Below are positions 1 through 7,179 of a stretch of DNA of 36,003 nucleotides, piece after piece. Numbering within the stretch: the first letter of the stretch is position 1; every line of letters starts with the position of its first letter. The notes below the pieces were generated by a model. That model was not told the DNA's origin, did no database searches, and saw only the letters and a program-made list of their open reading frames with translations. The stretch is taken from the NCBI GenBank assembly GCA_017452325.1, contig JAFTMR010000018.1, positions 1 through 36,003 of the forward strand, read 5' to 3'. The translations under genes were made by a program, and so were the position numbers. Source of the stretch: Phascolarctobacterium sp. Its GTDB lineage: Bacteria; Bacillota; Negativicutes; Acidaminococcales; Acidaminococcaceae.

Positions 1-62
1 ATACGCGCCTTAGCTTGGTTGGGGTTGCAACCGTATTTCAATGCTAATTCTTTCACTATCAT
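1..62 (-). CDS. AICAR formyltransferase (short PurH-like), 5' end only
   Basis: Only the first 20 codons lie in the window; the gene continues past position 1. The N-terminus reads MIVKELALKYGCNPNQ and then AKAR. The KYGCNPNQ block is typical of the short phosphoribosylaminoimidazolecarboxamide formyltransferase of Clostridia and Bacteroidetes, which makes FAICAR from AICAR in purine synthesis. GGAGG at 66-70 lies 3 nt before ATG (60-62) but 9 nt before an in-frame GTG at 54-56, so translation may start at the GTG (protein MKELALKYG). The ZTP riboswitch just upstream independently supports a purine/folate role. The family is inferred from a short stretch. Confidence 0.75.
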   Translation of the reverse strand, partial: MIVKELALKYGCNPNQAKAR

Positions 63-78
63 AAACCTCCCTTAAATT

Positions 79-120
79 AAAAAAACCGACACTAATCTGG
101 CTACTTGCCCAGACGGTCGG
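79..120 (-). terminator. Riboswitch-controlled intrinsic terminator
   Basis: On the minus strand CCGAC (116-120) pairs with GTCGG (86-90). An inner helix of TCTGG with CCAGA adds to the stem, and a run of seven U (79-85) follows. The 5' arm overlaps the 3' conserved block of the ZTP aptamer (CCGTCTGGGC), so aptamer and terminator exclude each other. ZMP/ZTP binding should therefore prevent termination and switch the purine gene on. Confidence 0.85.
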
Positions 121-168
121 CGTCACCGGTCATACTCCCATGTGGTAATCCACTTTCCGTCAGTTATA
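104..168 (-). ncRNA. ZTP (pfl) riboswitch aptamer
   Basis: The minus strand reads ACTGACGGAAAGTGG, then ACCACATGGGAG, then ACCGG, then GCCGACCGTCTGGGCA. This matches the pfl/ZTP motif: CUGGCG-type 5' arm, GUGG/CCAC hairpin, GGGAG, and 3' CCGCCUGGGC. The pseudoknot arms covary from the usual GGCGG/CCGCC to GACGG/CCGTC and stay paired. ZTP riboswitches sense the purine alarmone ZTP/ZMP that accumulates when 10-formyl-THF is short, and they control one-carbon and purine genes. The gene directly downstream is the AICAR transformylase that consumes ZMP. The assignment is by eye; a covariance-model search would settle it. Confidence 0.9.
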
Positions 169-185
169 TGACCTACTATAGTAAA

Positions 186-214
186 ATTATAAAATCTGCT
201 GATATTTTTGTCAA
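186..214 (-). promoter_or_regulatory. Consensus sigma-A promoter of the ZTP-riboswitch transcript
   Basis: On the minus strand TTGACA (209-214), a 17-nt spacer and TATAAT (186-191): both hexamers are perfect. Transcription would start about 10 nt before the ZTP aptamer. The -35 overlaps the -35 of the opposite promoter. Confidence 0.85.
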
Positions 215-236
215 CAGCTTTACCTTGTGCTACAAT
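208..236 (+). promoter_or_regulatory. Promoter of the radical SAM gene, sharing the -35 region
   Basis: TTGTCA (208-213), a 17-nt spacer and TACAAT (231-236); five of six positions match consensus in each hexamer. The -35 shares five bases with the minus-strand promoter, so RNA polymerase could not occupy both at once. The leader to the TTG start at 270 is short, about 27 nt. Confidence 0.65.
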
Positions 237-269
237 GAATTAAGGCTTATTTTCAAGGAGATGATTAGT

Positions 270-1172
270 TTGACATACTGCTATGTTTGTCCCCATCGTT
301 GTGGCGTAGATAGACCGGAGTTTATGAATGACGATAATCCGGAAAAATACTTTGGTAGCTGTGGTTGCGGTATGCTCCCCATTGTGGCGAGAGCAGGCCT
401 GCACATGTGGGAAGAGCCTTGCATCAGCGGTACCAAAGGAAGCGGCACTGTTTTCTTTAGCGGCTGCAACCTGCATTGTGTTTTCTGCCAGAACTATGAT
501 ATCAGCTGCAAAGGCTTTGGCAAAGAGATTTCCATTGAACGCTTACAGGAAATTTACCAGGAGCTTATCGCCCAAGGCGCTCACAATATCAATTTAGTTA
601 CTGCCACCCATTTTACAGAAGCAGTTATTAAAAGCTTGCCGGAACCCTTGAGCGTTCCCGTAGTTTATAACACCAGTGGTTTTGAATCGCAAGATACCCT
701 ACGCCGTTTAAAAGGCAAGGTGCAAATCTACCTTCCCGATTTGAAATACTCTGACGACAAGCTGGCAATTAAGTACAGCAACGCCCCCTACTACTTCCGC
801 ATTGCGACGGATGCTATTAAGGAAATGTACCGCCAAGTTGGTGACTACAAGCTTAACGACGACGGTATCATGGAAAGCGGCGTGATTATTCGCCATTTGA
901 TTATGCCTGGTTATTTAGATAACAGTAAGCGCGTCATTGATTGGGTTGCCCAAAACTTCAAACCCGGTCAAGTTATGTTCAGCCTGATGCACCAATATGT
1001 TCCCTGTGGGCGTGCAGCAGAATTCCCCGAAATCAACCGCAAGGTAACACCGGAAGAATACGCAGAGATTGAGCAGTACTTGATGGATAGCGGCATCGAA
1101 GACGGCTTCGTCCAAGAGGAAGAGGCTGCGTGTGCGAAGTTTATACCTGCCTTCGACGGTACGGGGGTATAA
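270..1172 (+). CDS. COG1313 (PflX-type) radical SAM protein
   Basis: A 300-residue radical SAM protein related to the pyruvate formate-lyase activating enzyme. The cluster motif C-x3-C-x2-C is at residues 66, 70 and 73 (CNLHCVFC). An N-terminal Cys-rich segment, CYVCPHRCGVDR and CGCG (residues 4-34), is typical of COG1313 and may hold another metal. Reaction and substrate are not established for this family. I chose TTG at 270 because AAGGAG (255-260) is 9 nt upstream; the in-frame ATG at 261 directly abuts that site, and longer frames would run through the divergent riboswitch. The gene is monocistronic, between its own promoter and a strong terminator. Confidence 0.85.
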   Translation: MTYCYVCPHRCGVDRPEFMNDDNPEKYFGSCGCGMLPIVARAGLHMWEEPCISGTKGSGTVFFSGCNLHCVFCQNYDISCKGFGKEISIERLQEIYQELIAQGAHNINLVTATHFTEAVIKSLPEPLSVPVVYNTSGFESQDTLRRLKGKVQIYLPDLKYSDDKLAIKYSNAPYYFRIATDAIKEMYRQVGDYKLNDDGIMESGVIIRHLIMPGYLDNSKRVIDWVAQNFKPGQVMFSLMHQYVPCGRAAEFPEINRKVTPEEYAEIEQYLMDSGIEDGFVQEEEAACAKFIPAFDGTGV

Positions 1173-1180
1173 AAAATTAA

Positions 1181-1220
1181 GGAAGCATTGTTTAAAACAG
1201 TGCTTCCTTTTTTATTTTTT
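1181..1220 (+). terminator. Intrinsic terminator, probably bidirectional
   Basis: GGAAGCATTG and CAGTGCTTCC form a stem followed by a T-rich tract on the plus strand. The minus strand also has TTAATTTTTT after the stem, so it could stop the convergent amidohydrolase operon as well. Confidence 0.85.
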
Positions 1221-1227
1221 GCTAAAT

Positions 1228-1346
1228 AATTTGTTAGAAGTGCTGGAAGGCGCGAAGCAACGAAATTCGTGAAGCGATGGCGTACTAGACGTACGTCGAG
1301 CAAGCGAATGAGTTGCGACAAAGCATAACAGTGCTTATAACAAATT
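1228..1346. repeat. 119-bp nested palindrome, REP-like
   Basis: Outer 9-bp arms AATTTGTTA (1228-1236) and TAACAAATT (1338-1346) are perfect. Inside is a long imperfect hairpin with a CGTAC/GTACG tip (1281-1295), and CGAAT and GTTGC blocks recur in both arms. It fills the gap between two convergent genes and ends next to the stop codon of the amidohydrolase. The base composition differs from the AT-rich flanks. It is probably a dispersed repeat; only one clear copy is in the window. Confidence 0.6.
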
Positions 1347-1347
1347 A

Positions 1348-2580
1348 CTATTCGTTTGCTTCTTGTTCCAAAAGTTTCGCCAACACTTCAACAGCGCGAC
1401 AAATATCTTCCAACTTAGCATACTCTGCCGGATTATGGCTAATGCCTTCCTTACAGGGGATGAAGAGCATGGTCGTTGGTGCAAGCTTCGCCATGTGCAT
1501 AGCGTCGTGCCCCGCACCACTATTCATATGTAAATAGTCAATGCCTTCCGCCTCACAGATAGCTTCCGTCTTTTGCGCCAGCTCCTCGCTCAAGGCAACA
1601 GGCTTATCGGCAGTAAGCATTTCAAATTCGATTGCAACGCCATCATTTTGAGCAACAGCCTTTGCTTCTGCCTTGATTGCTTCCAGAGTACGGGCAATGC
1701 TTTCATTATCAACGCCACGCACGTCAACCCACAGAGTTACGCCACCGGGAACAACGTTGATGGAGCTAGGCTCCACATCCACAACGCCAACAGTCCCTAC
1801 TGTGCCGTTGTCCTTTTCTGCGGTCGCAGCAGCTTCCACTGCCAAAATCAGCTTTGCACCACTAACAAGTGCGTCCTTACGGAAGCCCATGGGAGTTGCG
1901 CCGGAATGGTCTGCCATACCTTTAATATGAATCTTAAAACGAGTAGGCGCAGCAATATTATGGACAATACCAACCTGCTTGCCCGTTTCTTCCAAAACTT
2001 TGCCTTGCTCGATGTGAATTTCACTAAAGCTTTTGTAAGTGTTGGGCTTAACAATGGCTTCTGCATAACGGGCAGGGTCACAGCCCCAATTTTGCAAGGC
2101 TTCTAAATAACTAAGCTCGCCCTTTTTCGCAGCCTTGGAGAAGCTTTCCGGACTTCCGTTGCCGGTCATCAGCTTACTGCCAATGGTCGCAAAACCAAAA
2201 CGACTGCTTTCTTCCGCGCGGAAGATAATCACTTCCACACTGCGTTTCAGCTTAACGTCTTGCAACATATATAATGCTTCCAACGCACCAACAACACCGC
2301 ACATACCATCATACATTCCGCCATGAATTACGGTATCAAGATGGGAACCGGTCGCCACCGCCGGCAAAGTATCATCCTCGCCCACACGACGCAGGAATAC
2401 ATTGCCTACAGCATCCTCGCGCACTTGCAAATTTAAATCTCCAATCTGCGCCAGCAGCCAATTTTGTGCAGCCCTGTCCTCGTCACTATAAGCCAAACGG
2501 GTAATGCCTTGCTCCGTCTTACCAAACAGCGCCAAGCCTTCCAATAAATTATGTACTCTATCCCTATTAACAGCTAACAT
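1348..2580 (-). CDS. M20 amidase: allantoate amidohydrolase / N-carbamoyl-L-amino acid hydrolase
   Basis: A 410-residue cytosolic binuclear metalloamidase of the hydantoinase/carbamoylase (AllC/HyuC) group, the normal family length. Metal ligands are visible in GSHLDT (H80), MYDG (D91) and AEESSRFG (E123/E124), then in HIEQG near the middle. The dimerisation-domain motif HSGATPMG and the late GAGHDA and ISHNPAE motifs also follow. The family hydrolyses ureido groups (allantoate, N-carbamoyl amino acids, ureidopropionate); which substrate applies cannot be read from the sequence. AAGGAG stands 5 nt before the ATG. It starts 9 bp after hydG, so the two are very probably co-transcribed, an unusual pairing. 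Confidence 0.88.
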   Translation of the reverse strand: MLAVNRDRVHNLLEGLALFGKTEQGITRLAYSDEDRAAQNWLLAQIGDLNLQVREDAVGNVFLRRVGEDDTLPAVATGSHLDTVIHGGMYDGMCGVVGALEALYMLQDVKLKRSVEVIIFRAEESSRFGFATIGSKLMTGNGSPESFSKAAKKGELSYLEALQNWGCDPARYAEAIVKPNTYKSFSEIHIEQGKVLEETGKQVGIVHNIAAPTRFKIHIKGMADHSGATPMGFRKDALVSGAKLILAVEAAATAEKDNGTVGTVGVVDVEPSSINVVPGGVTLWVDVRGVDNESIARTLEAIKAEAKAVAQNDGVAIEFEMLTADKPVALSEELAQKTEAICEAEGIDYLHMNSGAGHDAMHMAKLAPTTMLFIPCKEGISHNPAEYAKLEDICRAVEVLAKLLEQEANE

Positions 2581-2589
2581 ACTTACTCC

Positions 2590-4005
2590 TTAGAATCTAA
2601 AATCGCGAATACCCTCTTCTATTTTTTGCAGATGGTCTGCGCAAATTTCGCGGACATTCTCCTTGGGAATATTATTAAGCTCCGCTTGAATAAGTGCTTC
2701 ACCAATGGCTCTGGTTTCCGCAGAAGCGTAATCCATCAGATACTCCTTCAAGGTCATCAACGCATTGGGGTGGCAGCAGTTTTGAATTTGCTTGGATTTG
2801 CACAGTTCCATAAACCTGTCGCCAGTACGACCAGCACGATAGCAAGCAGTACAGAAGGAGGGAATATAACCTAAATCCATCAGCCAATGCACCACTTCGT
2901 CCAAGGTGCGTTGGTCAGAAACATCAAACTGCTCCGTATCGGTGGGGCGTTCTTCTTCGGTGTAACCACCAACGGAAGTTCTGGAACCACCGCTGATTTG
3001 AGAGATACCCAGCTTCAAAACTTTTTCGCGCACCTCTTGGCTTTCGCGGGTAGAAACAATCATACCGGTATAAGGCACTGCAATACGAATCAGGGCAACC
3101 AGTTTAGCAAAGATTTCATCATCAATGCCGTTGGCAAAAGCAGAAGGGTCAATATCGTCCGCATGTTTAATGCGCGGCACGCTGATGGTATGAGGGCCAA
3201 CGCCATGCACTGCTTCCAAATGTTCTGCGTGCATTAACAGCCCTGCAAATTCGTACTTGTAACGTTCCAAACCAAAGAGTACGCCCAAGCCCACATCATC
3301 AATGCCACCTTCCATAGCTCTGTCCATTGCTTCAGTGTGATAAGCGTAGTTGTGCTTCGGACCAGTGGGATGCAGCTCTTCGTAGCTTTCTTTATGATAG
3401 GTTTCTTGGAATAAAATATAAGTACCGATACCAGCGTCCTTCAGCTTACGATAGTTTTCTACCGTAGTTGCAGCGATATTCACGTTCACACGACGGATGG
3501 CACCGTTCTTATGTTTAATGGAATAAATTGTATTGATACATTCCAAAATATATTCAATAGGATTGTTCACAGGGTCTTCGCCAGCTTCCAAAGCCAGTCG
3601 CTTGTGACCCATGTCCTGCAAAGCAATTACTTCTGCAGCAACCTCTTCTTGGGTAAGCTTCTTGCGGGCAATATGCTTATTCTTCATATGATAAGGGCAG
3701 TAGGTGCAACCGTTAATGCAGTAGTTAGACAAGTACAAGGGAGCAAACATTACGATACGGTTGCCGTAAAAGTCCAGCTTAATTTGCTCTGCCAAAGCGT
3801 AAACTCTTTGCAGGATACCTTCATCCTCGCAGGCAAGCAGAACAGAGGCTTCACGATAGCCCAAGCCTTCACGTTTTTCTGCCTTCGCTAAAATTTCTTC
3901 AATAAGTTCTAAATTGTTTTTGTTAGCTTCTGCGTAGCCCAAGGTACGCAAAATCTCCTCGTGGCTAATAAATTCCTCAGCCTTCATAGATTTCGGATTA
4001 TACAT
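2590..4005 (-). CDS. hydG: [FeFe]-hydrogenase maturase HydG, radical SAM tyrosine lyase
   Basis: HydG cleaves tyrosine with SAM chemistry to give p-cresol and dehydroglycine, which yields the CO and cyanide ligands of the hydrogenase H-cluster. The radical SAM motif C-x3-C-x2-C is at residues 96, 100 and 103 (CINGCTYC). The second, C-terminal cluster motif C-x2-C-x22-C is at 385, 388 and 411, diagnostic for HydG against the related ThiH. Length is 471 residues, as expected. I chose ATG at 4003-4005 because AAAGGA lies 9 nt upstream; the upstream in-frame ATG and TTG are poorly placed. A TM1266-type regulator precedes it. HydE, HydF and the hydrogenase are not in the window. Confidence 0.95.
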   Translation of the reverse strand: MYNPKSMKAEEFISHEEILRTLGYAEANKNNLELIEEILAKAEKREGLGYREASVLLACEDEGILQRVYALAEQIKLDFYGNRIVMFAPLYLSNYCINGCTYCPYHMKNKHIARKKLTQEEVAAEVIALQDMGHKRLALEAGEDPVNNPIEYILECINTIYSIKHKNGAIRRVNVNIAATTVENYRKLKDAGIGTYILFQETYHKESYEELHPTGPKHNYAYHTEAMDRAMEGGIDDVGLGVLFGLERYKYEFAGLLMHAEHLEAVHGVGPHTISVPRIKHADDIDPSAFANGIDDEIFAKLVALIRIAVPYTGMIVSTRESQEVREKVLKLGISQISGGSRTSVGGYTEEERPTDTEQFDVSDQRTLDEVVHWLMDLGYIPSFCTACYRAGRTGDRFMELCKSKQIQNCCHPNALMTLKEYLMDYASAETRAIGEALIQAELNNIPKENVREICADHLQKIEEGIRDFRF

Positions 4006-4074
4006 TTTCTTCATTCCTTTCAAGTCAGCTTTGCTTCCTCGTTAGTATATTACAGCCCAGAAGGCAAGTAACCA

Positions 4075-4335
4075 CTAGCTTTTTACAGTAGTAACACTGG
4101 AATAAGCGGTCTTGGTATTAACTCCAGCTAATCTTCCCAGTTTACCACTCATAGCACTGATAATATCCTGCGGCGCATCCACAGCCACACATATAATACT
4201 CACGCCTTTGGCACGATAAGGTAAACCCATACGTCCAATAACATATTGTCCATACTCGTGAAGAATCCTATTCAACTGCTCCACCGCATTATCATCAGAC
4301 ACAATAATAGAAATTACAGCAACTCGCGTTTCCAT
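4075..4335 (-). CDS. TM1266-family hydrogenase-associated putative regulator
   Basis: A small 86-residue protein beginning METRVAVISIIVSDD with an ACT-like alternation: hydrophobic strand, helix with VEQLNRILHEYG, then GLPYRAKGVSIICVAVDA. It matches the TM1266 family (iron-only hydrogenase system putative regulator), usually encoded beside hydE/hydG/hydF. Its mechanism is unproven. GGAGG stands 6 nt before ATG 4333-4335, which fixes the start. The gap to hydG is about 70 bp without a terminator, so they likely form one operon. Confidence 0.85.
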   Translation of the reverse strand: METRVAVISIIVSDDNAVEQLNRILHEYGQYVIGRMGLPYRAKGVSIICVAVDAPQDIISAMSGKLGRLAGVNTKTAYSSVTTVKS

Positions 4336-4479
4336 AATTACCTCCAGTATTTTAGACAAGTATATCATAAAACTATAAATTGAACATAGAAATTATTTAA
4401 AGTAGAAAACTCAGCACCAATTCCGTTGAATATGTTACAATATTAATACCACCCCAATAAAATTTTTTGGAGGTATTCA

Positions 4480-5100
4480 ATGGAATTTGTAACCATAGAT
4501 TTTGAAACTGCCAACAAAGCCTACGACAGTGCCTGCTCAATCGGCTTAGTAACAGTTAAGGACGGTGAAATCATTGACGAATATTATAAGCTCATCCGTC
4601 CTAAAAAATTATACTTTCATCCGGATAATATTAAAGTTCACGGTATCACTGAGGAAATGGTTGCCGACGAACCTTCCCTACATAAATTATGGGACGAAAT
4701 TTTCCCTCGCTTACAAGGCAAGCAAGTGGTAGCTCATTTCGCCAAGTTCGACATGAACGTTTTGCGTAACTCCCTCACCGCATGGGGAATACGCGCTCCG
4801 GAGTTTGATTTTCTGTGCAGCTGGCTTCTTTCTAAAAAAGCCTTCCCTAATTTAAGCAGTCATGGTTTAAGTTACGTTGCTGAATCCATAGGCTTTAAGT
4901 TTCAGCACCACCACGCTTTAGAAGATGCTAGAGCCTGCGCAACCATCATCAACAATCTATCCCAAAAAACTAATGCCCGAGACTTTGAGCAGCTTGCCAA
5001 CACCTATGGTCTTGAATTAGGGAGAATGTGGCATGGCGGCTTACGCCTCTGCACTGAAAAGCCCAAAGAAGAACCATTGATGGACAGCTTGTTTGGGTAA
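4480..5100 (+). CDS. DnaQ-like 3'-5' exonuclease (DEDDh)
   Basis: A 206-residue exonuclease of the DNA polymerase III epsilon superfamily. Catalytic motifs: Exo I DFET (D7, E9), Exo II AHFAKFD (D91), Exo III HHALEDA (H144/H145 and D149). The domain ends near residue 165, followed by a short tail; no BRCT or polymerase domain is fused. It is probably a stand-alone DNA or RNA trimming enzyme rather than the replicative proofreader, because Firmicutes often use PolC for that. TTTTTGGAGG lies 6 nt before the ATG. It is monocistronic and diverges from the hydG operon. Confidence 0.85.
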   Translation: MEFVTIDFETANKAYDSACSIGLVTVKDGEIIDEYYKLIRPKKLYFHPDNIKVHGITEEMVADEPSLHKLWDEIFPRLQGKQVVAHFAKFDMNVLRNSLTAWGIRAPEFDFLCSWLLSKKAFPNLSSHGLSYVAESIGFKFQHHHALEDARACATIINNLSQKTNARDFEQLANTYGLELGRMWHGGLRLCTEKPKEEPLMDSLFG

Positions 5101-5141
5101 GTACCTTTTTTACAACTTCATAACCACCTAAAAACAAGAAG

Positions 5142-5184
5142 CTCCGTCTAAACTAAAGTGTCAATTTAGTTTGGACGGAGTTTT
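5142..5184 (+). terminator. Palindromic terminator, left copy of a 39-bp repeat
   Basis: CTCCGTC-T-AAACTAAA and TTTAGTTT-G-GACGGAG form a 16-position hairpin (5142-5180) followed by four T. It terminates the exonuclease gene and may also end the convergent ATPase gene. It matches the copy at 6538-6576 at 37 of 39 positions, in the same orientation. Confidence 0.8.
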
Positions 5185-5189
5185 GTGGT

Positions 5190-6443
5190 TTAAATCATCC
5201 ATACAGGAACGTAAGTATTCTTTTCATCAAGAGGAATGATATCATTTGCCATGCAAACAACACTCCCCTCACCAACCTTAACCTTCAATTCTTTAACGCC
5301 ACCAAATTTTTCAGGCTCTTCTATTGGATTTAAGATACTAAAATTTTTAATGGCAACTGCTCCTGGTGAAGCAGCCTTTTTAATTTCAATGGGAGAAACC
5401 TCTCCATTTTGATAAAGCAGTAAATCAATTTCTTTTTTATCTTTATCGCGGTAATAAAAAATCGGCGGTTCCTTACCGGCATTAAGATAACTCTTATAAA
5501 TTTCAGAGAACACATAGCTTTCAAAAAAGGCACCTGCCATAGCACCTTTTTCCAAAGCCTCAGGATTACTCCATCTTAAAAGATAAGCAGCAAGCCCCGT
5601 ATCTAAAAAATGCATCAAAGGCATCTTCACCACACGCTTCAAAACATTATTATAGTAAGGCTGAACTAACGCTACAATATGAGAAGTAACTAAAATTGAC
5701 AACCACTTCTTTGCCGTAGGTGCAGATATCCCTGCAATATTTGCCAGTTCCTCGTAAACTACTGGTTTAGAAGTTTGAGCAGCAACCACAGTCATAAAAT
5801 TATAAAAGTTCATCGCATCAGCAACCTGCGCCAAATCACGAATATCCCTTTGTAAATATGTTTCAATATATGAACGGTAATAAGTTTCCCAATCCATCCC
5901 CTCAGTAGCATACATTTCTGGCATGCTACCTCTAAAAATGCGTTCATAAATCATATTTAAGTTGCGCTTCTTCACAATCGGATAACGCTTATACAATTTT
6001 TCACGCTCTGTTACATAAGGAACGCTCTCGTAATTATAAATCTCTGCATCAGATAAACCAAGCAAACTAACTATGCCAACTCTACCCGCAAGACTTTCGC
6101 TAACATCCTTCATCAACTTAAATACTTGTGAACCAGTTATCCAAAAATCACCCTTAACCTTATGAGTATCAACATACATCTTTATATAAGGCAAAAGCTC
6201 CGTAGCGTACTGAATCTCATCTATTAAAACAGGAGGAGCATAACGTTGCAGAAAAAGTGCAGGATCACGCTTCGCCAAAAAACGTACATCAGGATCATCT
6301 AAAGTAACATACTTGCGATTTTCATCAGCAAGTTTTTTCAGCAAAGTAGTCTTACCAACTTGGCGAGGACCAGTAACCAACAAAACAGGAAACATTTTAG
6401 AAATTTTGATAACGCTTTCTTCAATAGCACGTTTAATATACAT
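5190..6443 (-). CDS. AAA ATPase with DUF4143 / PD-(D/E)xK domain
   Basis: A 417-residue member of the widespread AAA_14 plus DUF4143 family, whose cellular role is unknown. Walker A is GPRQVGKTT (25-33) and Walker B is VLIDEIQ (72-78); a sensor-like ITGSQ follows. The middle holds a winged-helix-like segment (YEELANIAGISAPTAKKWL). The C-terminus has a restriction-endonuclease-like core, EIDLLL (338-343) and PIEIKKA (352-358). AAAGGAGA lies 5 nt before ATG 6441-6443. The gene is alone between two direct copies of a 39-bp palindrome and looks more AT-rich than its neighbours, consistent with an acquired cassette. Confidence 0.88.
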   Translation of the reverse strand: MYIKRAIEESVIKISKMFPVLLVTGPRQVGKTTLLKKLADENRKYVTLDDPDVRFLAKRDPALFLQRYAPPVLIDEIQYATELLPYIKMYVDTHKVKGDFWITGSQVFKLMKDVSESLAGRVGIVSLLGLSDAEIYNYESVPYVTEREKLYKRYPIVKKRNLNMIYERIFRGSMPEMYATEGMDWETYYRSYIETYLQRDIRDLAQVADAMNFYNFMTVVAAQTSKPVVYEELANIAGISAPTAKKWLSILVTSHIVALVQPYYNNVLKRVVKMPLMHFLDTGLAAYLLRWSNPEALEKGAMAGAFFESYVFSEIYKSYLNAGKEPPIFYYRDKDKKEIDLLLYQNGEVSPIEIKKAASPGAVAIKNFSILNPIEEPEKFGGVKELKVKVGEGSVVCMANDIIPLDEKNTYVPVWMI

Positions 6444-6537
6444 GGTCTTCTCCTTTCCGAAACTAATCACAAAAAGCCCGGCTAAACCAAAATCTAATTT
6501 TATTATAGCCAAGAAAAACCGCCTTGTAAATAGAAAA

Positions 6538-6576
6538 CTCCGTCTAAACCAAAGTGTTAATTTAGTTTGGACGGAG
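6538..6576 (+). repeat. Right copy of the 39-bp palindromic repeat
   Basis: Differs from the copy at 5142-5180 at two positions (T to C and C to T) and keeps the same orientation. The two copies bracket the ATPase gene. Since no plus-strand gene ends just before it, this copy is not simply the terminator of a resident gene. Confidence 0.8.
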
Positions 6577-6596
6577 TTTTTCTTATCCGAGCAAAA

Positions 6597-6612
6597 TGTT
6601 TCACGTTAAACA
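6597..6612. promoter_or_regulatory. parS-like 16-mer
   Basis: TGTTTCACGTTAAACA differs at one position from the bacterial chromosomal parS site TGTTTCACGTGAAACA, bound by ParB/Spo0J. By simple base counting such a near match is rare in 36 kb, but it is a single degenerate copy and no parAB genes are in the window. Confidence 0.45.
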
Positions 6613-6645
6613 TTTTTCAGAAGGGGACATGGTTATAGTAAAAAT

Positions 6646-6783
6646 TTAATATTCAACCCTAACGCTCTTAATTGGAGCCAATATATTTTCTACATCAAGA
6701 CATATGGTTACACGTTCATAACCACGCTCACATAAATTTTCAATAAGTTGTTGTTCTAATTGCGCTTCACTTTGGTAACTCAT
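6646..6783 (-). pseudogene. Remnant of a type I restriction hsdR gene (N-terminus only)
   Basis: A 45-codon frame beginning MSYQSEAQLEQQLIENL, then CERGYERVTI. This resembles the extreme N-terminus of type I restriction endonuclease R subunits, which usually begin with a SEA-x-LE-x-x-LI-x-x-L pattern followed by GYE. The frame ends at TAA (6646-6648), whereas intact HsdR is roughly 1000 residues with nuclease and helicase domains, all missing here. The partners hsdM and hsdS are absent. AGGTG is a modest ribosome site 6 nt before the ATG. The call rests on about 30 residues; it could be a small protein that only resembles HsdR. Confidence 0.5.
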
Positions 6784-6880
6784 AATACACCTCAAAAATC
6801 ATACCGTATCACGCCAAAAATTCGTTCTTATTATAATTATACTATTGTGTGGAACAGTTAGCAAATAATCATCCCACCAT

Positions 6881-6910
6881 TTGACATTCTACTACAACTC
6901 CCCATATAAT
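6881..6910 (+). promoter_or_regulatory. Strong sigma-A promoter
   Basis: Perfect TTGACA (6881-6886) and TATAAT (6905-6910), 18 nt apart, serving the small membrane protein that starts at 6945. The rest of the 6613-6880 stretch holds the hsdR remnant and AT-rich sequence without other recognisable sites. Confidence 0.8.
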
Positions 6911-6944
6911 TATCCTATACTACTCTCATAAAGGAACTACTACC

Positions 6945-7127
6945 ATGCTTAACATTTTATTTGCATTTTTTCTTTTCGGTATGCTGTGCGTGCTTTGCGC
7001 CAAAGGCATTTACCGCGTTTACAAATATCAACGAGGCTTTACTCCCAAGGAATACGCACTGCTCGTTGCCCTTTCCATCGGAACGCTAGCAGCAATTTAT
7101 ATGGGTATGAACAAGCTTACGCCCTAA
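6945..7127 (+). CDS. Small two-helix membrane protein, unknown function
   Basis: A 60-residue protein with a hydrophobic N-terminal helix (about residues 3-20), a basic linker containing YRVYKYQRG, and a second helix (about 38-55) with GTLAAIYMG. The positive linker suggests a hairpin with both ends outside. AAGGA lies 9 nt before the ATG and a consensus promoter precedes it, which supports a real gene despite its size. I do not recognise a family. A terminator follows about 55 nt after the stop. Confidence 0.6.
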   Translation: MLNILFAFFLFGMLCVLCAKGIYRVYKYQRGFTPKEYALLVALSIGTLAAIYMGMNKLTP

Positions 7128-7179
7128 AATAATTTTAAAGCGTTGCCTGCTCTGGAAAAGTTTGTATCTTCACAACATA

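Noticed and set aside
105-269. Extending the radical SAM gene upstream to a start near 105 or 168
   Set aside because: That would place coding sequence across the divergent ZTP riboswitch and promoter; the Cys-rich family N-terminus begins at 270 with a well-spaced ribosome site.
1228-1346. CRISPR-like repeat or tRNA in the palindromic stretch
   Set aside because: There is no regular repeat-spacer pattern and no cloverleaf or T-loop sequence; it is one nested palindrome.
5142-6576. Insertion sequence with the 39-bp copies as terminal repeats
   Set aside because: The copies are direct, self-palindromic and terminator-like, the enclosed gene is an ATPase without a transposase motif, and no target-site duplication is evident.
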